A stretch of 64,000 bases of DNA from Brevundimonas sp. NIBR10 (GTDB taxonomy: Bacteria; Pseudomonadota; Alphaproteobacteria; Caulobacterales; Caulobacteraceae), in assembly GCF_027912515.1 (NCBI RefSeq), contig NZ_CP115464.1:2666001-2730000 (forward strand). The letters run 5' to 3'. The notes below the pieces were generated by a model that ran no database searches, had not been told where the DNA came from, and was given only the letters and a program-made list of their open reading frames with translations. Made by a program: the position numbers and the translations under genes. Below are positions 35,004-44,333 of this stretch, piece after piece (position 1 is the first letter of the stretch; every line of letters starts with the position of its first letter).

Positions 35004-36338
35004 ATGGCGAAAACCTACGACCTGATCGTGCGGGGCGGCGAGGTGGTCAACCACGCCGGTCGCGGCATGGCCGACGTCGGCATCACCGACGGCCGCATCG
35101 TCAAGGTCGGCGACCTGTCCCAGGCCTCGGCCGAAGAGATCGTCGATGCGACCGGCCTCACCGTCCTGCCCGGCGTCATCGACACCCAGGTCCATTTCCG
35201 CGAGCCCGGCCTGGAGTGGAAGGAAGATCTCGAAACCGGGTCGCGCGCTGCGGCCCTGGGCGGCGTCACCGCCGTGTTCGAGATGCCCAACACCGAGCCG
35301 GCGACCACAGATCCCGACGCCCTGGCCGACAAGCTGAACCGCGCCCGCGACCGGATGTGGACCGATCACGCCTTCTACATCGGCGGCACCCACGACAATG
35401 CGCGGCATCTGGGCGAGCTGGAGCGGTTGCCCGGCTGTTGCGGGATCAAGGTCTTCATGGGGGCCTCGACCGGCACGCTTCTGGTCGCCGACGACGACGG
35501 GGTCCGCGAGGTGCTGAAGCACGTGAAGCGCCGTGCCACCTTCCATTCCGAGGACGAGTATCGCCTGGCTGACCGCCGCCCCCTGGCCCGCACCGGCGAC
35601 TGGACCAGCCACCCGGAGGTCCGCGATGCCGAGAGCGCGATCATGTCCACCCGCCGCCTGGTCAAGCTGGCGCGCGAGACCGGGGCCCGTATCCACGTCC
35701 TGCACGTCACGACGGCCGAGGAGATCGACTTCCTCAGCCACAACAAGGACGTCGCCACCGTCGAGGTGACTCCCCAGCACCTGACCCTGGACGGCGACGA
35801 GGCCTACGAACGCCTGAAGGGTCTGGCCCAGATGAACCCGCCGATCCGCAACGCGCCGCATATCGCCGGGCTCTGGCGCGGCATCACCCACGGCGTCGCT
35901 GACGTGCTGGGTTCGGACCACGCGCCCCATACGCTGGAAGAGAAGGCACGGCCCTATCCGGCCTCGCCGTCGGGGATGCCGGGGGTGCAGACCCTGGTGC
36001 CGGTGATGCTGACCCATGTCGCCGAGGGGCGGCTGTCGATCGAGCGGTTCGTCGACTTGACCTCCGCCGGCGCCAACCGCGTCTTCGGTATCGCGGGCAA
36101 GGGGCGGATGGCCGAGGGTTATGACGCGGACCTGACCCTGGTGGACCTGAAGGCGCGCCGCACCATCGTCCACGCCGACATGGCCACCCGTTCGGGCTGG
36201 ACCCCGTTCGACGGCTTCGAGGCAAAAGGCTGGCCCGTCGGGACCATGGTTCGGGGCAAGATGGTCATGCGCGATGGCGAACTGGCCGCAAAGGCGGCGG
36301 GCCGCCCCGTCCGCTTCCAGGAGACCCTGGCGGCGTGA
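35004..36338 (+). CDS. pyrC: Dihydroorotase (class I)
   Basis: 444 residues. Dihydroorotase cyclises carbamoyl-aspartate in pyrimidine synthesis. The amidohydrolase metal site is seen in GVIDTQVHFREPG (only one of the usual two histidines: Q-V-H), the carboxylated lysine in GIKVFMGAS, further histidines in ATFHSED and HVLHVT, and the catalytic Asp in LGSDHAPHT. The Gln variant occurs in a subgroup annotated dihydroorotase, so allantoinase or an inactive paralogue must be kept as alternatives. Its stop overlaps the next GTG start. Confidence 0.85.
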   Translation: MAKTYDLIVRGGEVVNHAGRGMADVGITDGRIVKVGDLSQASAEEIVDATGLTVLPGVIDTQVHFREPGLEWKEDLETGSRAAALGGVTAVFEMPNTEPATTDPDALADKLNRARDRMWTDHAFYIGGTHDNARHLGELERLPGCCGIKVFMGASTGTLLVADDDGVREVLKHVKRRATFHSEDEYRLADRRPLARTGDWTSHPEVRDAESAIMSTRRLVKLARETGARIHVLHVTTAEEIDFLSHNKDVATVEVTPQHLTLDGDEAYERLKGLAQMNPPIRNAPHIAGLWRGITHGVADVLGSDHAPHTLEEKARPYPASPSGMPGVQTLVPVMLTHVAEGRLSIERFVDLTSAGANRVFGIAGKGRMAEGYDADLTLVDLKARRTIVHADMATRSGWTPFDGFEAKGWPVGTMVRGKMVMRDGELAAKAAGRPVRFQETLAA

Positions 36339-37072
36339 AACCCCGGCTCGGCCTGATCGGATACGGCGCCTTCGGGCGGCTGACCGCGCGCCATCTGTCG
36401 CTGTGGTTCGATATCATCGCCCACGATCCAGCGGCCGAAGAGGGGGAGGGCACGGTCGTCCTGACCGACCTGGCCACAGCCGCGGCCTGTCGCGTCGTAA
36501 TCCTCGCCGTGCCGGTCGAAGCCCTGGCCGAGACCTGCGACGCGATCTCGACGCACCTGACGCCCGACGCCCTGGTCCTCGACGTCGGCTCGGTGAAGGT
36601 CCTGCCCAGTCGGGTCATGACCGAGCGCCTGCCTGCTGGCATCAGCCTCGTCGGCCTTCACCCCCTGTTCGGCCCACAGAGCGCGAAGGACGGCGTCGCC
36701 GGTCACCGCATCGCCGTCTGCCCGGTCCGGGACGACCGCGCCGCCCGCCGCGTCGCCGCCTTCTGTCGCTCGGCGCTGAAGCTCAGGGTCTTCCGCGTCT
36801 CGGCCGAGGATCACGACCGCGAAGCCGCCGTGGTCCAGGGCCTGACCCACCTGATCGCGCGCGTCCTGCTGGCCATGGAGCCCCTGCCGACCCGCATGAC
36901 CACGACCAGTTTCGAGCGGATCATGCAGGCGGTGGAGATGGTCCGCCACGACAGCCCGGCCGTGTTCCGCGCCATCGAACGCGACAACCCCTTCTCGGCC
37001 GAAGTCCGCGACCGCTTCTTCGCCCTCGCCGATGAGGCGCGGGCCGAACTGGATCACCGCTCGGGGGAGTGA
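36335..37072 (+). CDS. Prephenate dehydrogenase-like protein
   Basis: 245 residues starting at a GTG that overlaps the pyrC stop. It has a Rossmann NAD(P) motif (GLIGYGAFGRLTARH), VVILAVPVEAL, DVGSVKVLP and the substrate-site segment LVGLHPLFGPQSAKDGVAG, typical of TyrA. The DREAAVVQGLTHLIAR helix matches the dimer region. The likely reaction is oxidation of prephenate or arogenate in tyrosine synthesis. It is shorter than many TyrA proteins (no ACT or mutase domain). Its end overlaps the convergent hydrolase by 19 bases. Confidence 0.85.
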   Translation: MKPRLGLIGYGAFGRLTARHLSLWFDIIAHDPAAEEGEGTVVLTDLATAAACRVVILAVPVEALAETCDAISTHLTPDALVLDVGSVKVLPSRVMTERLPAGISLVGLHPLFGPQSAKDGVAGHRIAVCPVRDDRAARRVAAFCRSALKLRVFRVSAEDHDREAAVVQGLTHLIARVLLAMEPLPTRMTTTSFERIMQAVEMVRHDSPAVFRAIERDNPFSAEVRDRFFALADEARAELDHRSGE

Positions 37073-38016
37073 CCCAGGATGAAGTCGCCGACCGCCTCTG
37101 CAACGCCGGGCGCGAGCGGCAGGTCCGGATCGGAATAGGTCGCGATGTTGCCGGCGCGGTCGGCAGGCGCGATTTTCAGCACATGGTTGACCCCCTCGAA
37201 CCGGGCCACGGTCGCATCCGGCCGGGCCGCCGCCAGAGCGTCCAGATCGGCGGCCGCGACCTGAATGTCCGTCGTACCCCGCGCGATCATCACGGGCCCC
37301 GAATAGGCCGCCGCCAGCCCGGCCGGGTCGAGCGCGAACCACGAGATCAGATACGGCTGGACCGACGGCCGGAACAGGCTTTCCAGACCGGGGATGTTCG
37401 CCGTCTCCCGCCCGGCGACCAGGTCGGCCAGCCCCGCCATGGCCTGGGCCTTCAACGGCTCCGGGAGGCCCGCCAGTTGTTGGGCGATCACCGTGGCGGC
37501 GGGGCGGCCGGCGGGTGCCAGCAGGACCAGGCCGCAGATCCTGTCGTCCGGCTCCCGAACAGCGCCCAACGCGACAAGGGCACCCTCGCTGTGTCCGATC
37601 AACCAGGCGCAGGGCCGGCCGGTTCGCGTCGCCGCCTCGACGGCCCAGGCCCGGGCGTCGGAGATGAAGGCGTCGAACCGCAGCGAACGCTCATCGCCGC
37701 CCGCCAGCAGGCTCTGCCCGATGCCGCGCTTGTCGATCCGCAACGTCGCCACGCCCTGTCCCGCCAGGCCCTCGGCCAGCAGGCGATAGGTCGCCGCCCG
37801 CACTTGCAACGGCGTGCCGTTGTTCAGGCTGTTGCCGTCCTGATCCGTGGGGCCGGAACCCGGCAGGATCACCGCCACGGCCCGGGTGTCCATATGGGGC
37901 GTCCGCAGCGTGCCGTGGAGTGTCGGCATGCCGGTGAGAGCCAAGGGCGTCTCGCTCTGAACAGAGGCGGGCAGGGGGGCGAGCGCCATCGCGCCCGCGA
38001 TCAGCAGGGTCAGCAT
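37054..38016 (-). CDS. Secreted alpha/beta hydrolase
   Basis: 320 residues with a short signal peptide (MLTLLIAGAMALAPLPASVQ). Alpha/beta-hydrolase features: oxyanion region VILPGSGPTDQDG, RIDKRGIGQS, nucleophile elbow IGHSEGALV, and a late histidine in FEGVNHVLKIAPAD. The closest type known to me is the serine aminopeptidase_S33/YqiA-like group of envelope esterases. Substrate unknown. Confidence 0.8.
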   Translation of the reverse strand: MLTLLIAGAMALAPLPASVQSETPLALTGMPTLHGTLRTPHMDTRAVAVILPGSGPTDQDGNSLNNGTPLQVRAATYRLLAEGLAGQGVATLRIDKRGIGQSLLAGGDERSLRFDAFISDARAWAVEAATRTGRPCAWLIGHSEGALVALGAVREPDDRICGLVLLAPAGRPAATVIAQQLAGLPEPLKAQAMAGLADLVAGRETANIPGLESLFRPSVQPYLISWFALDPAGLAAAYSGPVMIARGTTDIQVAAADLDALAAARPDATVARFEGVNHVLKIAPADRAGNIATYSDPDLPLAPGVAEAVGDFILGHSPER

Positions 38017-38045
38017 CGAAGGTCTCCGAGTTCAAGTGGGATAGA

Positions 38046-38732
38046 TCAGAACGGCTGGCGGTCGGGGTCGCTCTTCCACACGCGCCAGCTTTCGAACACG
38101 GACCAGGCGGCGGCGATCAGGACGGCGGCCGTCAAGGTCACGAAGCCTGCCGGTTGAGGAACGAGAGGCGCGGCGATCAAGGTGACCAGCCCCAGCCAGA
38201 AGAACAGTCGGCCCGCCAGGCGGTTCGACCGATCCCAGGCGCGGCGGCTCTTGAACGACCATGGCGTTCTCACCCCGATCAGGGGATTGGGTGCGACCCG
38301 GCCGAGGAAGGCACCCGTCGCCACGAAGATCGCGCCCATCAGCGCCATGGTCCAGCCCGTAGTCGCCTCCGCCCCGGCACCCACGGAGCTCTGGCCCAGT
38401 ATGGCCGTCCACAGGATCGCCGTGGTGCCGCCGATCGCCAGCAATGCGATCAACTGCCCGATCTCCAGGCCACGTCGCCGCGAGGGATCATCCGATCGTC
38501 TGGCGTACCAGCTCATGGCACCGGCCGTCAGCGCGGTCATCGCGGTCATGAAGGCGAGCAACCCGGCCATCTCGCGTCGATCACCCCATCGGTCGGGACG
38601 ACCCTCAAGGTCGAAATGCATGGCGATCGGTCCGGTCGGCCCCGCAACGGCGACCCAGACAGCGAGGATGGCGATGACCGCGATCATCACCACGGTGGCG
38701 GTGTCGAGCAGGGTAAGGCGAGGGCGGGTCAT
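38046..38732 (-). CDS. SdpI/DUF1648-family membrane protein
   Basis: 228 residues with six or more hydrophobic segments. An N-terminal DUF1648-like part (PTGPIAMHFDLEGRPDRWG) and a C-terminal SdpI part (PNPLIGVRTPWSFKSRRAWD followed by SNRLAG) are evident. In Bacillus, SdpI gives immunity to the SdpC killing factor and sequesters the SdpR repressor. This gene overlaps the upstream ArsR/SdpR-like gene by four bases, so the regulator-membrane pairing is kept. No SdpC-like toxin gene is visible. Confidence 0.84.
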   Translation of the reverse strand: MTRPRLTLLDTATVVMIAVIAILAVWVAVAGPTGPIAMHFDLEGRPDRWGDRREMAGLLAFMTAMTALTAGAMSWYARRSDDPSRRRGLEIGQLIALLAIGGTTAILWTAILGQSSVGAGAEATTGWTMALMGAIFVATGAFLGRVAPNPLIGVRTPWSFKSRRAWDRSNRLAGRLFFWLGLVTLIAAPLVPQPAGFVTLTAAVLIAAAWSVFESWRVWKSDPDRQPF

Positions 38733-39025
38733 TTGGCGGGATCCTCCTGGGCTTGCGTTGCGGTCTGGCCGGTCCCGGCGATGTCCATCAGGAAGGCCAG
38801 CGCCTCCTCGACGGCGGATATCTCCAGCCGATAGCGGATCGTCTGGGCCTCCCGCTCGGGACTGACCAGACCGGCCTCCTTGAGCGCATTCAGATGCCCC
38901 GTGATCGTCGGCCAGCTCATGTCGAAGGCCGCCGCGATATCCCCGGACGCCATCGGCCCGGGCCGCAGCATCTCGATGATGCGCCGACGAACCGGATGCG
39001 ACAGGGCCTTGAACAGGGTGTTCAT
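38729..39025 (-). CDS. ArsR/SdpR-like transcriptional regulator
   Basis: 98 residues with a winged helix typical of ArsR: FKALSHPVRRRIIEMLRPGP, then SGDIAAAFDMSWPTITGHLN, then LKEAGLVSPEREAQTIRYRL. No metal-binding cysteines are present, so it is more like the SdpR autorepressor group. It is coupled to the SdpI-like gene and probably represses the pair. A short AT-rich stretch upstream (39025-39060, TAGCTAATTAGCGATC-like) contains small palindromes that could be its operator. Confidence 0.85.
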   Translation of the reverse strand: MNTLFKALSHPVRRRIIEMLRPGPMASGDIAAAFDMSWPTITGHLNALKEAGLVSPEREAQTIRYRLEISAVEEALAFLMDIAGTGQTATQAQEDPAK

Positions 39026-39060
39026 AAGGCTAGAAGCTAATTAGCGATCAGGCTAAGGTC
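39026..39060. promoter_or_regulatory. Possible operator/promoter of the ArsR-SdpI pair
   Basis: Just upstream of the regulator's start is an unusually AT-rich stretch for this genome, reading AGGCTAGAAGCTAATTAGCG followed by ATCAGGCTAAGGT. It contains a GCTAATTAGC palindrome (39040-39049), a plausible operator half-site pair for the dimeric regulator. No experiment or consensus supports it. Confidence 0.4.
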
Positions 39061-39095
39061 AAGACCTGTTTAGGCGATACCCTAATCGACCGCAC

Positions 39096-39476
39096 CTAGA
39101 TGGAGAAGCTGACCCCGCAGCCGCAGCTGGTCGCCGCGTTCGGGTTTCGCACCACGAACTGGGCACCGGCCAGTTCGTCGACGTAGGCGATCTCGGACCC
39201 CTTCAGGAACGGAACCGATACCGGATCGACCAGGGCCGTCTGGCCGTCGGTCTGGATCAGCAGGTCGTCGGCCTCTGCCGCCTCGACCAGGTCGAGCCGA
39301 TACTGAAAGCCGGAACAGCCGCCGCCCTCGACCGCGACCCGCAGCATCACCGGATGGCCCTCGGCCTCGGCCAGCCGGGCCAGCCGTCGTGCCGCCGTGT
39401 CGGACAGCACGATGCCCTCGGGCGCGCGCCGGGCGACCTGAAGCTTGAACGGGGCGGTGGGTTGGACGGTGCTCAC
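39096..39476 (-). CDS. erpA: A-type iron-sulfur carrier (ErpA/IscA family)
   Basis: 126 residues. The three conserved cysteines of A-type carriers are seen in GGGCSGFQY and the C-terminal SCGCGVSFSI. These proteins deliver iron-sulfur clusters to client enzymes. It is divergent from dgt, an arrangement common in alphaproteobacteria. The N-terminal ~20 residues before GIVLSDTAARRLARL look like an extension, and a later start is possible. Distinguishing ErpA from IscA or SufA is a guess based on neighbourhood. Confidence 0.88.
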   Translation of the reverse strand: MSTVQPTAPFKLQVARRAPEGIVLSDTAARRLARLAEAEGHPVMLRVAVEGGGCSGFQYRLDLVEAAEADDLLIQTDGQTALVDPVSVPFLKGSEIAYVDELAGAQFVVRNPNAATSCGCGVSFSI

Positions 39477-39538
39477 GGCTGTCTATATGAGGCGCGCCGG
39501 TCCATAGCGAAAGACCGCCCTGTCATCGAAGCGATCGA

Positions 39539-40744
39539 TTGAGCCCGTTCACCGCCGTCACGCCCGCGTTCCGCGCCCTCTATGCCGAGGATCCCGCCGC
39601 CTCGCGAGGCCGTCTGACGCCCGAAGAACCGAGCCGGACCCGCAATGCCTTCTCGCGTGATCGTGACCGGATCATCCATTCCACGGCCTTTCGACGGCTG
39701 AAGGGCAAGACCCAGGTCTTCGTCGCCCACGAGGGTGATCATTACCGCACCCGCCTCAGCCACAGCCTGGAGGTGGCCCAGATCGCGCGGTCGCTCGCCC
39801 ACGCGCTCGGCCTTGATCAGGATCTGGCCGAGACCATCGCCCTCGCCCACGACCTGGGCCATTCGCCGTTCGGCCACGCAGGCGAGGATGAACTGAAGGT
39901 CCGGATGGCCCCATGGGGCGGCTTCGATCACAACGTCCAGACCTTCCGCATCGTGACGCGGCTGGAGAGCCGCTACCCGGCGTTCGACGGCCTGAACCTG
40001 ACGTGGGAGACCGTCGAAGGGATCGTCAAGCACAATGGCCCGGTCAGCCACCGGCTGGATGAACCCGCCTGGCGCGCCATCGCCGACTATGCCGAGGGTC
40101 GGCCTGACTGGAACCTGAGACTCGACGGCTTCGCCTCGCTGGAGGCCCAGGCCGCCGCGATCGCCGACGATATCGCCTACAACAACCACGACGTGGACGA
40201 CGGACTGTCCGCCGGCCTGTTCACGCTCGACGATCTGGCGACCCTTCCCTTGATCGGCCCGGTGGTCGCCGGGGTTCGTGCCGACTGGCCGGTCCTGACG
40301 TCCCGAATGACCCGCTACGAGGCCGTGCGCCGGATGATCGGGGTCATGGTCGACGATGTCCTGGCCGAGACATCGCGCCGCCTGGCCCAGGACGGCATCG
40401 ACAGCGTGGAGGCGGTCCGCCGCGCCGGCCGCACCCAGGTGCAGTTCTCCGACGCCATGATGGCGGACCTGGGGGTCCTGCGGGCATTCCTGTTCGAGCG
40501 CATGTATCGCCATGCGACCGTCAACCGCTCCCGCGCCCGGGCCCGGCGCACGGTGGCGGCTCTGTTCGAGCGGTTCATGACGGATCCGGAGTTGCTGCCG
40601 CCCGAATGGTCGAGCCGGGCGCGACTGGACGACGGGCCGAGGCGCGCTCGCGCCGTCTGCGACTATATCGCCGGCATGACCGACCGCTTCGCCACCGATG
40701 AGCAACGCAGACTGGCCCCGGCGCGGTCACGCCGCCAACTGTGA
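39539..40744 (+). CDS. dgt: Deoxyguanosinetriphosphate triphosphohydrolase-like protein
   Basis: 401 residues of the HD superfamily. The metal-binding histidines and aspartate are in [19 protein letters not shown] and [16 protein letters not shown]; later [15 protein letters not shown] fits the family. dGTPases cleave dGTP to deoxyguanosine and triphosphate, tuning dNTP pools. The start is TTG at 39539 ([11 protein letters not shown]), divergent from erpA by 62 bases. In many relatives argS lies next downstream; here a SPOR gene follows instead. Confidence 0.92.
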   Translation: MSPFTAVTPAFRALYAEDPAASRGRLTPEEPSRTRNAFSRDRDRIIHSTAFRRLKGKTQVFVAHEGDHYRTRLSHSLEVAQIARSLAHALGLDQDLAETIALAHDLGHSPFGHAGEDELKVRMAPWGGFDHNVQTFRIVTRLESRYPAFDGLNLTWETVEGIVKHNGPVSHRLDEPAWRAIADYAEGRPDWNLRLDGFASLEAQAAAIADDIAYNNHDVDDGLSAGLFTLDDLATLPLIGPVVAGVRADWPVLTSRMTRYEAVRRMIGVMVDDVLAETSRRLAQDGIDSVEAVRRAGRTQVQFSDAMMADLGVLRAFLFERMYRHATVNRSRARARRTVAALFERFMTDPELLPPEWSSRARLDDGPRRARAVCDYIAGMTDRFATDEQRRLAPARSRRQL

Positions 40745-40817
40745 TTCGTCTGTGCGCGCTCAGGGGTTAGGATGCCCAATCGCGCGTGATTCGCGCGACG
40801 CCTTCAGAGACCACGCC

Positions 40818-41576
40818 ATGTCCCACGACGATCAACGACCCGACGGCCGCGACCGGGGGGCCTATACGCCGCCGACCGACGACGACCTGCCGTTCAATCG
40901 CGGCTTCGATGCCCGTCGCACGCCGCCGACCAAGGCCCCGCCGGTCACCCTGATCATCTCGGGCGTGGTTCTGGTCGTGCTGATCGTCGCCGTGGTGCTG
41001 TTCTATCGCTCGGGCCTGCGCGCCTCCAACGACGTGCCGCCCGCCGTCGGCACCCCCGTCGGCAACCTCAAGATTGAAGCCCCGGTGGACGCCCAGCCGG
41101 TGGACGCCGAGGCCGGGATCGACGTCTATCGCGACGGTGCCGAGGCCCCGGGTACCGCGCCCACCTTCACCCCGCCGCCCGAAGAGGTGCAGCCCCGCCC
41201 GACGCCCCAGCCTCTGCCTGCACCGACGGCGACCCTGCCGGCCGCGCCGCCCGCGAAGACCACCACACCCGCTCCGCGCCCGGTGACGCCGACAGCCCCG
41301 GCTGCAAGCCCGGCCCCCGCCGCCTCGACCGCGACAGGAACCTCGGCGGTCCAGATCGGCGCCTTCTCGACCACTGCCATTGCCGACCGCGAGTTCGCCG
41401 CCGTCGCCGCCCGGTTCCCGCAATTCTCGCGCGGGTCGGCCAAACGGGTGCAGGAGGTGACGGCGTCCAACGGATCGACCGTCTATCGCACCACCTTCAC
41501 CGGCCTCAGCCGCGAGCGGGCCCAGGCCTTCTGTGCGGCCATCCGCGCCGCCGGCGACGACTGCCTGGTCCGCTAG
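40818..41576 (+). CDS. SPOR-domain membrane protein
   Basis: 252 residues. A cytoplasmic head rich in Asp/Arg/Pro is followed by one membrane helix (PPVTLIISGVVLVVLIVAVV, about residues 40-65), a long Pro/Ala/Thr linker (~110-180), and a C-terminal SPOR domain (SAVQIGAFSTTAIADREFAA, YRTTFTGLSRERAQAFC). SPOR domains bind denuded glycan strands at the division septum, so a role in cell division or envelope constriction is likely. The ATG at 40818 is preferred to the in-frame ATG at 40698, which lies within dgt. The stop abuts the nagZ GTG. Confidence 0.88.
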   Translation: MSHDDQRPDGRDRGAYTPPTDDDLPFNRGFDARRTPPTKAPPVTLIISGVVLVVLIVAVVLFYRSGLRASNDVPPAVGTPVGNLKIEAPVDAQPVDAEAGIDVYRDGAEAPGTAPTFTPPPEEVQPRPTPQPLPAPTATLPAAPPAKTTTPAPRPVTPTAPAASPAPAASTATGTSAVQIGAFSTTAIADREFAAVAARFPQFSRGSAKRVQEVTASNGSTVYRTTFTGLSRERAQAFCAAIRAAGDDCLVR

Positions 41577-42626
41577 GTGCGCACGGCGGCGATATACGGG
41601 TGCGCCGGTCACGTCCTGACCGAGGACGAGCGCGCCTTCTTCGCCGAACAGCGGCCCTGGGGCTTCATCCTGTTCCGCCGGAACATCGACACCCCCGATC
41701 AGGTCCGCGCCCTGACCGCCGCCCTGCGCGCCAGCGTCGATGACCCGAAGACCCCGATCCTGGTCGATCAGGAGGGCGGCCGGGTCCAGCGTCTGGGCCC
41801 GCCGCACTGGGCCAAATACCCGCCCGCCGACGCGTACTTGAAGGCGACCAACGATCCGCTCGCCGCCCGTGAACTGGTTCGGCTGGGTGCCCGGCTCATG
41901 GCCCATGACCTCAAGGCCGTCGGCATCGACATCGACTGCGCCCCCGTTCTGGACGTGCCGACCCCCGGCGCCCACGACATCATCGGTGACCGCGCCTATG
42001 CCCGCGATCCGGTGCTGGTCGCCCAGCTGGGCCGGGCCGCCGCCGAGGGGCTTCTGGCCGGGGGCGTCCTGCCGGTGATCAAGCACATGCCCGGCCACGG
42101 CCGCGCGTTCGGCGACACCCACAAGGAACTGCCGACCGTCCACGCGGACCTGGCCACCCTCGACGCCTGGGACTTCGCGCCGTTCAAGGCCCTGTCTGAC
42201 ATGCCCATCGGCATGACCGCCCACATCGTCTTCACCGCCATCGACGCCAAACGGCCAGCGACCCAGTCGAAAAAGGCTATCCGCCTGATCCGCGAGACCC
42301 TCGGCTTCAAGGGCCTGTTGCTGTCCGACGACCTCGTCATGAACGCGCTCAGCGGCACATTGACCGAACGCGCCGCCAAGTCGCTCAAGGCCGGCTGTGA
42401 TCTGGTCATCCACTGGAACGGCGACATGGATCAGATGCGCCAGGTCGCCGACGGTGTCGGCAAGCTGAAAGGCGGGGCCGCCCGCCGTGCCGCCGCCGCC
42501 CTGGCCCGCATCGTCCACACCCCCGAGCCCCTGGACCCCGTCGAGGCCCGCGACCGCCTCGACGCCATGCTCGCCGGCCGCCTCGACGCCGCAAGGGGCC
42601 CGGACGTGGCGGAGGCGCAGGCCTGA
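41577..42626 (+). CDS. nagZ: Beta-N-acetylglucosaminidase NagZ
   Basis: 349 residues of glycoside hydrolase family 3. The diagnostic loop KHMPGHGRAFGDTHKELP carries the Asp-His dyad, the nucleophile Asp is in LLLSDDLVMNAL, and DQEGGRVQRL binds substrate. NagZ removes GlcNAc from recycled muropeptides in the cytoplasm. It starts with GTG directly after the SPOR gene stop (no gap) and is followed by scpA after three bases, so SPOR-nagZ-scpA-scpB is one operon. Confidence 0.94.
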   Translation: MRTAAIYGCAGHVLTEDERAFFAEQRPWGFILFRRNIDTPDQVRALTAALRASVDDPKTPILVDQEGGRVQRLGPPHWAKYPPADAYLKATNDPLAARELVRLGARLMAHDLKAVGIDIDCAPVLDVPTPGAHDIIGDRAYARDPVLVAQLGRAAAEGLLAGGVLPVIKHMPGHGRAFGDTHKELPTVHADLATLDAWDFAPFKALSDMPIGMTAHIVFTAIDAKRPATQSKKAIRLIRETLGFKGLLLSDDLVMNALSGTLTERAAKSLKAGCDLVIHWNGDMDQMRQVADGVGKLKGGAARRAAAALARIVHTPEPLDPVEARDRLDAMLAGRLDAARGPDVAEAQA

Positions 42627-42629
42627 TCC

Positions 42630-43454
42630 ATGACCGAGGCCTTCCAGCCCAACCTGGACTTCACCGCCGTTGAACAGATCGACGCGGGCGAGGCCTTCGT
42701 GGTCGATCTGGACGGTTATGAAGGCCCGCTTCACGTCCTTCTGGCCCTGGCCCGCACCCAGAAGGTCGACCTTCTCAAACTGTCGATCACCCGCCTCGCC
42801 GAACAGTATCTGGCCTTCGTCCACGAGGCGCGTCGCCGCAACTTCTCGCTCGCCGCCGACTATCTGGTAATGGCCTCCTGGCTGGCCTATCTGAAGTCGC
42901 GTCTTCTGCTGCCCCGCACGGAGAAGGCCAAGGGGGACGAACCCCCCGCCGAACAGATGGCCGCCGCGCTCGCCTTCCGCCTGCAGAAGCTGGAGGCCAT
43001 GCGCACCGCCGTCGAGGCGATCACCAGCCGCCCCCAGCTCAAGCGTGACGTCTTCACCCGCGGCGACCCCCAGGCCACGGTTATCGTCCCGTCCGACCGC
43101 ATCGACGCCAGCCTGTACGACCTGATGAGCGCCTATGTGACCCAGCGCCGCCGCGAACAGGCGCGTCACTACAATCCCGGCCAGCGGGTCGAAGCCTTCG
43201 GGCTGGAGGCGGCGCGCGACTGGCTGCGCGACGTCCTGCCCAGGCTGTCTGACTGGACGCCGCTGGATCGGGTGGCCCCCGAACGCGACGCCACGGGCGA
43301 CGGCCCGACCCAGGCCAGCTACCTGGCCTCCACTCTGTCTGCGAGCCTGGAACTGGTGAAGGAGGGGGCCATGGATGTGCGTCAGGAGCAGTCCTTCGAG
43401 GACGTCTGGCTCAAGCGTCGCGGTCTGGGTCAGGCGCTGGAGCTGACGCCATGA
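42630..43454 (+). CDS. scpA: Segregation and condensation protein A
   Basis: 274 residues. ScpA is the kleisin subunit bridging SMC heads. The N-terminal domain that binds SMC is recognisable: FVVDLDGYEGPLHVLLALAR, KVDLLKLSITRLAEQYLAFV, AADYLVMASWLAYLKSRLL. The C-terminal winged helix is near SFEDVWLKRRG. It overlaps scpB by four bases (ATGA). Confidence 0.94.
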   Translation: MTEAFQPNLDFTAVEQIDAGEAFVVDLDGYEGPLHVLLALARTQKVDLLKLSITRLAEQYLAFVHEARRRNFSLAADYLVMASWLAYLKSRLLLPRTEKAKGDEPPAEQMAAALAFRLQKLEAMRTAVEAITSRPQLKRDVFTRGDPQATVIVPSDRIDASLYDLMSAYVTQRRREQARHYNPGQRVEAFGLEAARDWLRDVLPRLSDWTPLDRVAPERDATGDGPTQASYLASTLSASLELVKEGAMDVRQEQSFEDVWLKRRGLGQALELTP

Positions 43455-44107
43455 CCCTCGATTTCAAACCGGACGAGATCGAGATGGCCCGCCGGGTCGA
43501 GGCCCTGCTGTTCGCGGCGGCCGGGCCCCTGTCCCTCGTCGAGATCGCCCGCCGCCTGCCCGAGGGGGCCGACGTCGCCGCCGCCATCACCGATCTGCAA
43601 ACCCAATATGCGGGCAGGGGGGTCGAGCTGGAATGCGTCGCCGACCGCTGGCGGTTCCGCACCGCCCCCGATCTCGGCTTCCTGATGACCGAGGAGCGCG
43701 AGGAACCCCGCCGCCTGTCGAAAGCCGCGCTCGAGACCCTCGCCATCATCGCCTACCACCAGCCGGTCACCCGCGCCGAGATCGAAAGCGTGCGCGGCGT
43801 CTCCATCTCGCGTGGCACCCTGGACCTGTTGCTGGAGATGGGGTTCGTGCGTCTGCGCGGTCGTCGCCGCACCCCCGGTCGACCGGTCACCTATGCCACC
43901 GCCGACCGCTTCCTCGAACATTTCGGCCTGGCCAACATCCACGACCTGCCCGGTGCCGCCGAGATGAAGGCCGCCGGCCTGCTCGACCTGTCCCTTCCCA
44001 CCGGCTTCGAGGTGCCCGACCCCTCGCGCGGCATGGACGCCGACGACGAAGACCCCATCGAGGACGGCGACACCCCGGAATTCGCCCAGGATTTCGTCGG
44101 GGATTGA
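43451..44107 (+). CDS. scpB: Segregation and condensation protein B
   Basis: 218 residues with two winged-helix domains: MARRVEALLFAAAGPLSLVE at the N-terminus and the hallmark LSKAALETLAIIAYHQPVTR, followed by AEIESVRGVSISRGTLDLLL. It dimerises on ScpA in the SMC condensin. The acidic C-terminal tail is typical. In many relatives tatABC follows; here a 324-base repeat-rich gap and thyA follow instead. Confidence 0.94.
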   Translation: MTLDFKPDEIEMARRVEALLFAAAGPLSLVEIARRLPEGADVAAAITDLQTQYAGRGVELECVADRWRFRTAPDLGFLMTEEREEPRRLSKAALETLAIIAYHQPVTRAEIESVRGVSISRGTLDLLLEMGFVRLRGRRRTPGRPVTYATADRFLEHFGLANIHDLPGAAEMKAAGLLDLSLPTGFEVPDPSRGMDADDEDPIEDGDTPEFAQDFVGD

Positions 44108-44146
44108 ACGAATCTCCTCCCCGTGCGCGGCGCTCCTTCAGCGCCG

Positions 44147-44246
44147 TGACGGAGGGGGCGACGGGGTCTGACCGATGAGGACTCTCGCAGCGATCGAGGT
44201 GCGTCCCGCAGCCCTCATCTTGGGCACCGAGTCGCCCCCTCCGTCA
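44147..44246. repeat. 16-bp perfect inverted repeat
   Basis: TGACGGAGGGGGCGAC at 44147-44162 is the exact reverse complement of GTCGCCCCCTCCGTCA at 44231-44246. The enclosed ~70 bases contain CGATGAGGACTCTCGCAGCG and other material with no coding signal. The style is that of a dispersed palindromic element; copy number elsewhere in the genome is unknown. Confidence 0.7.
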
Positions 44247-44333
44247 GCTCGCAAGAGGCTCGCTGCCACCTCCCCATCGCTTCGCGACAGGGAGGAGACG
44301 GCTTGTCCGCCGCCTCGAACTTGCGAACTTCGA

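Noticed and set aside
38729..39025. Metal-sensing ArsR repressor
   Set aside because: No cysteine pairs of the ArsR/SmtB metal sites; coupling to an SdpI gene suggests the SdpR type instead.
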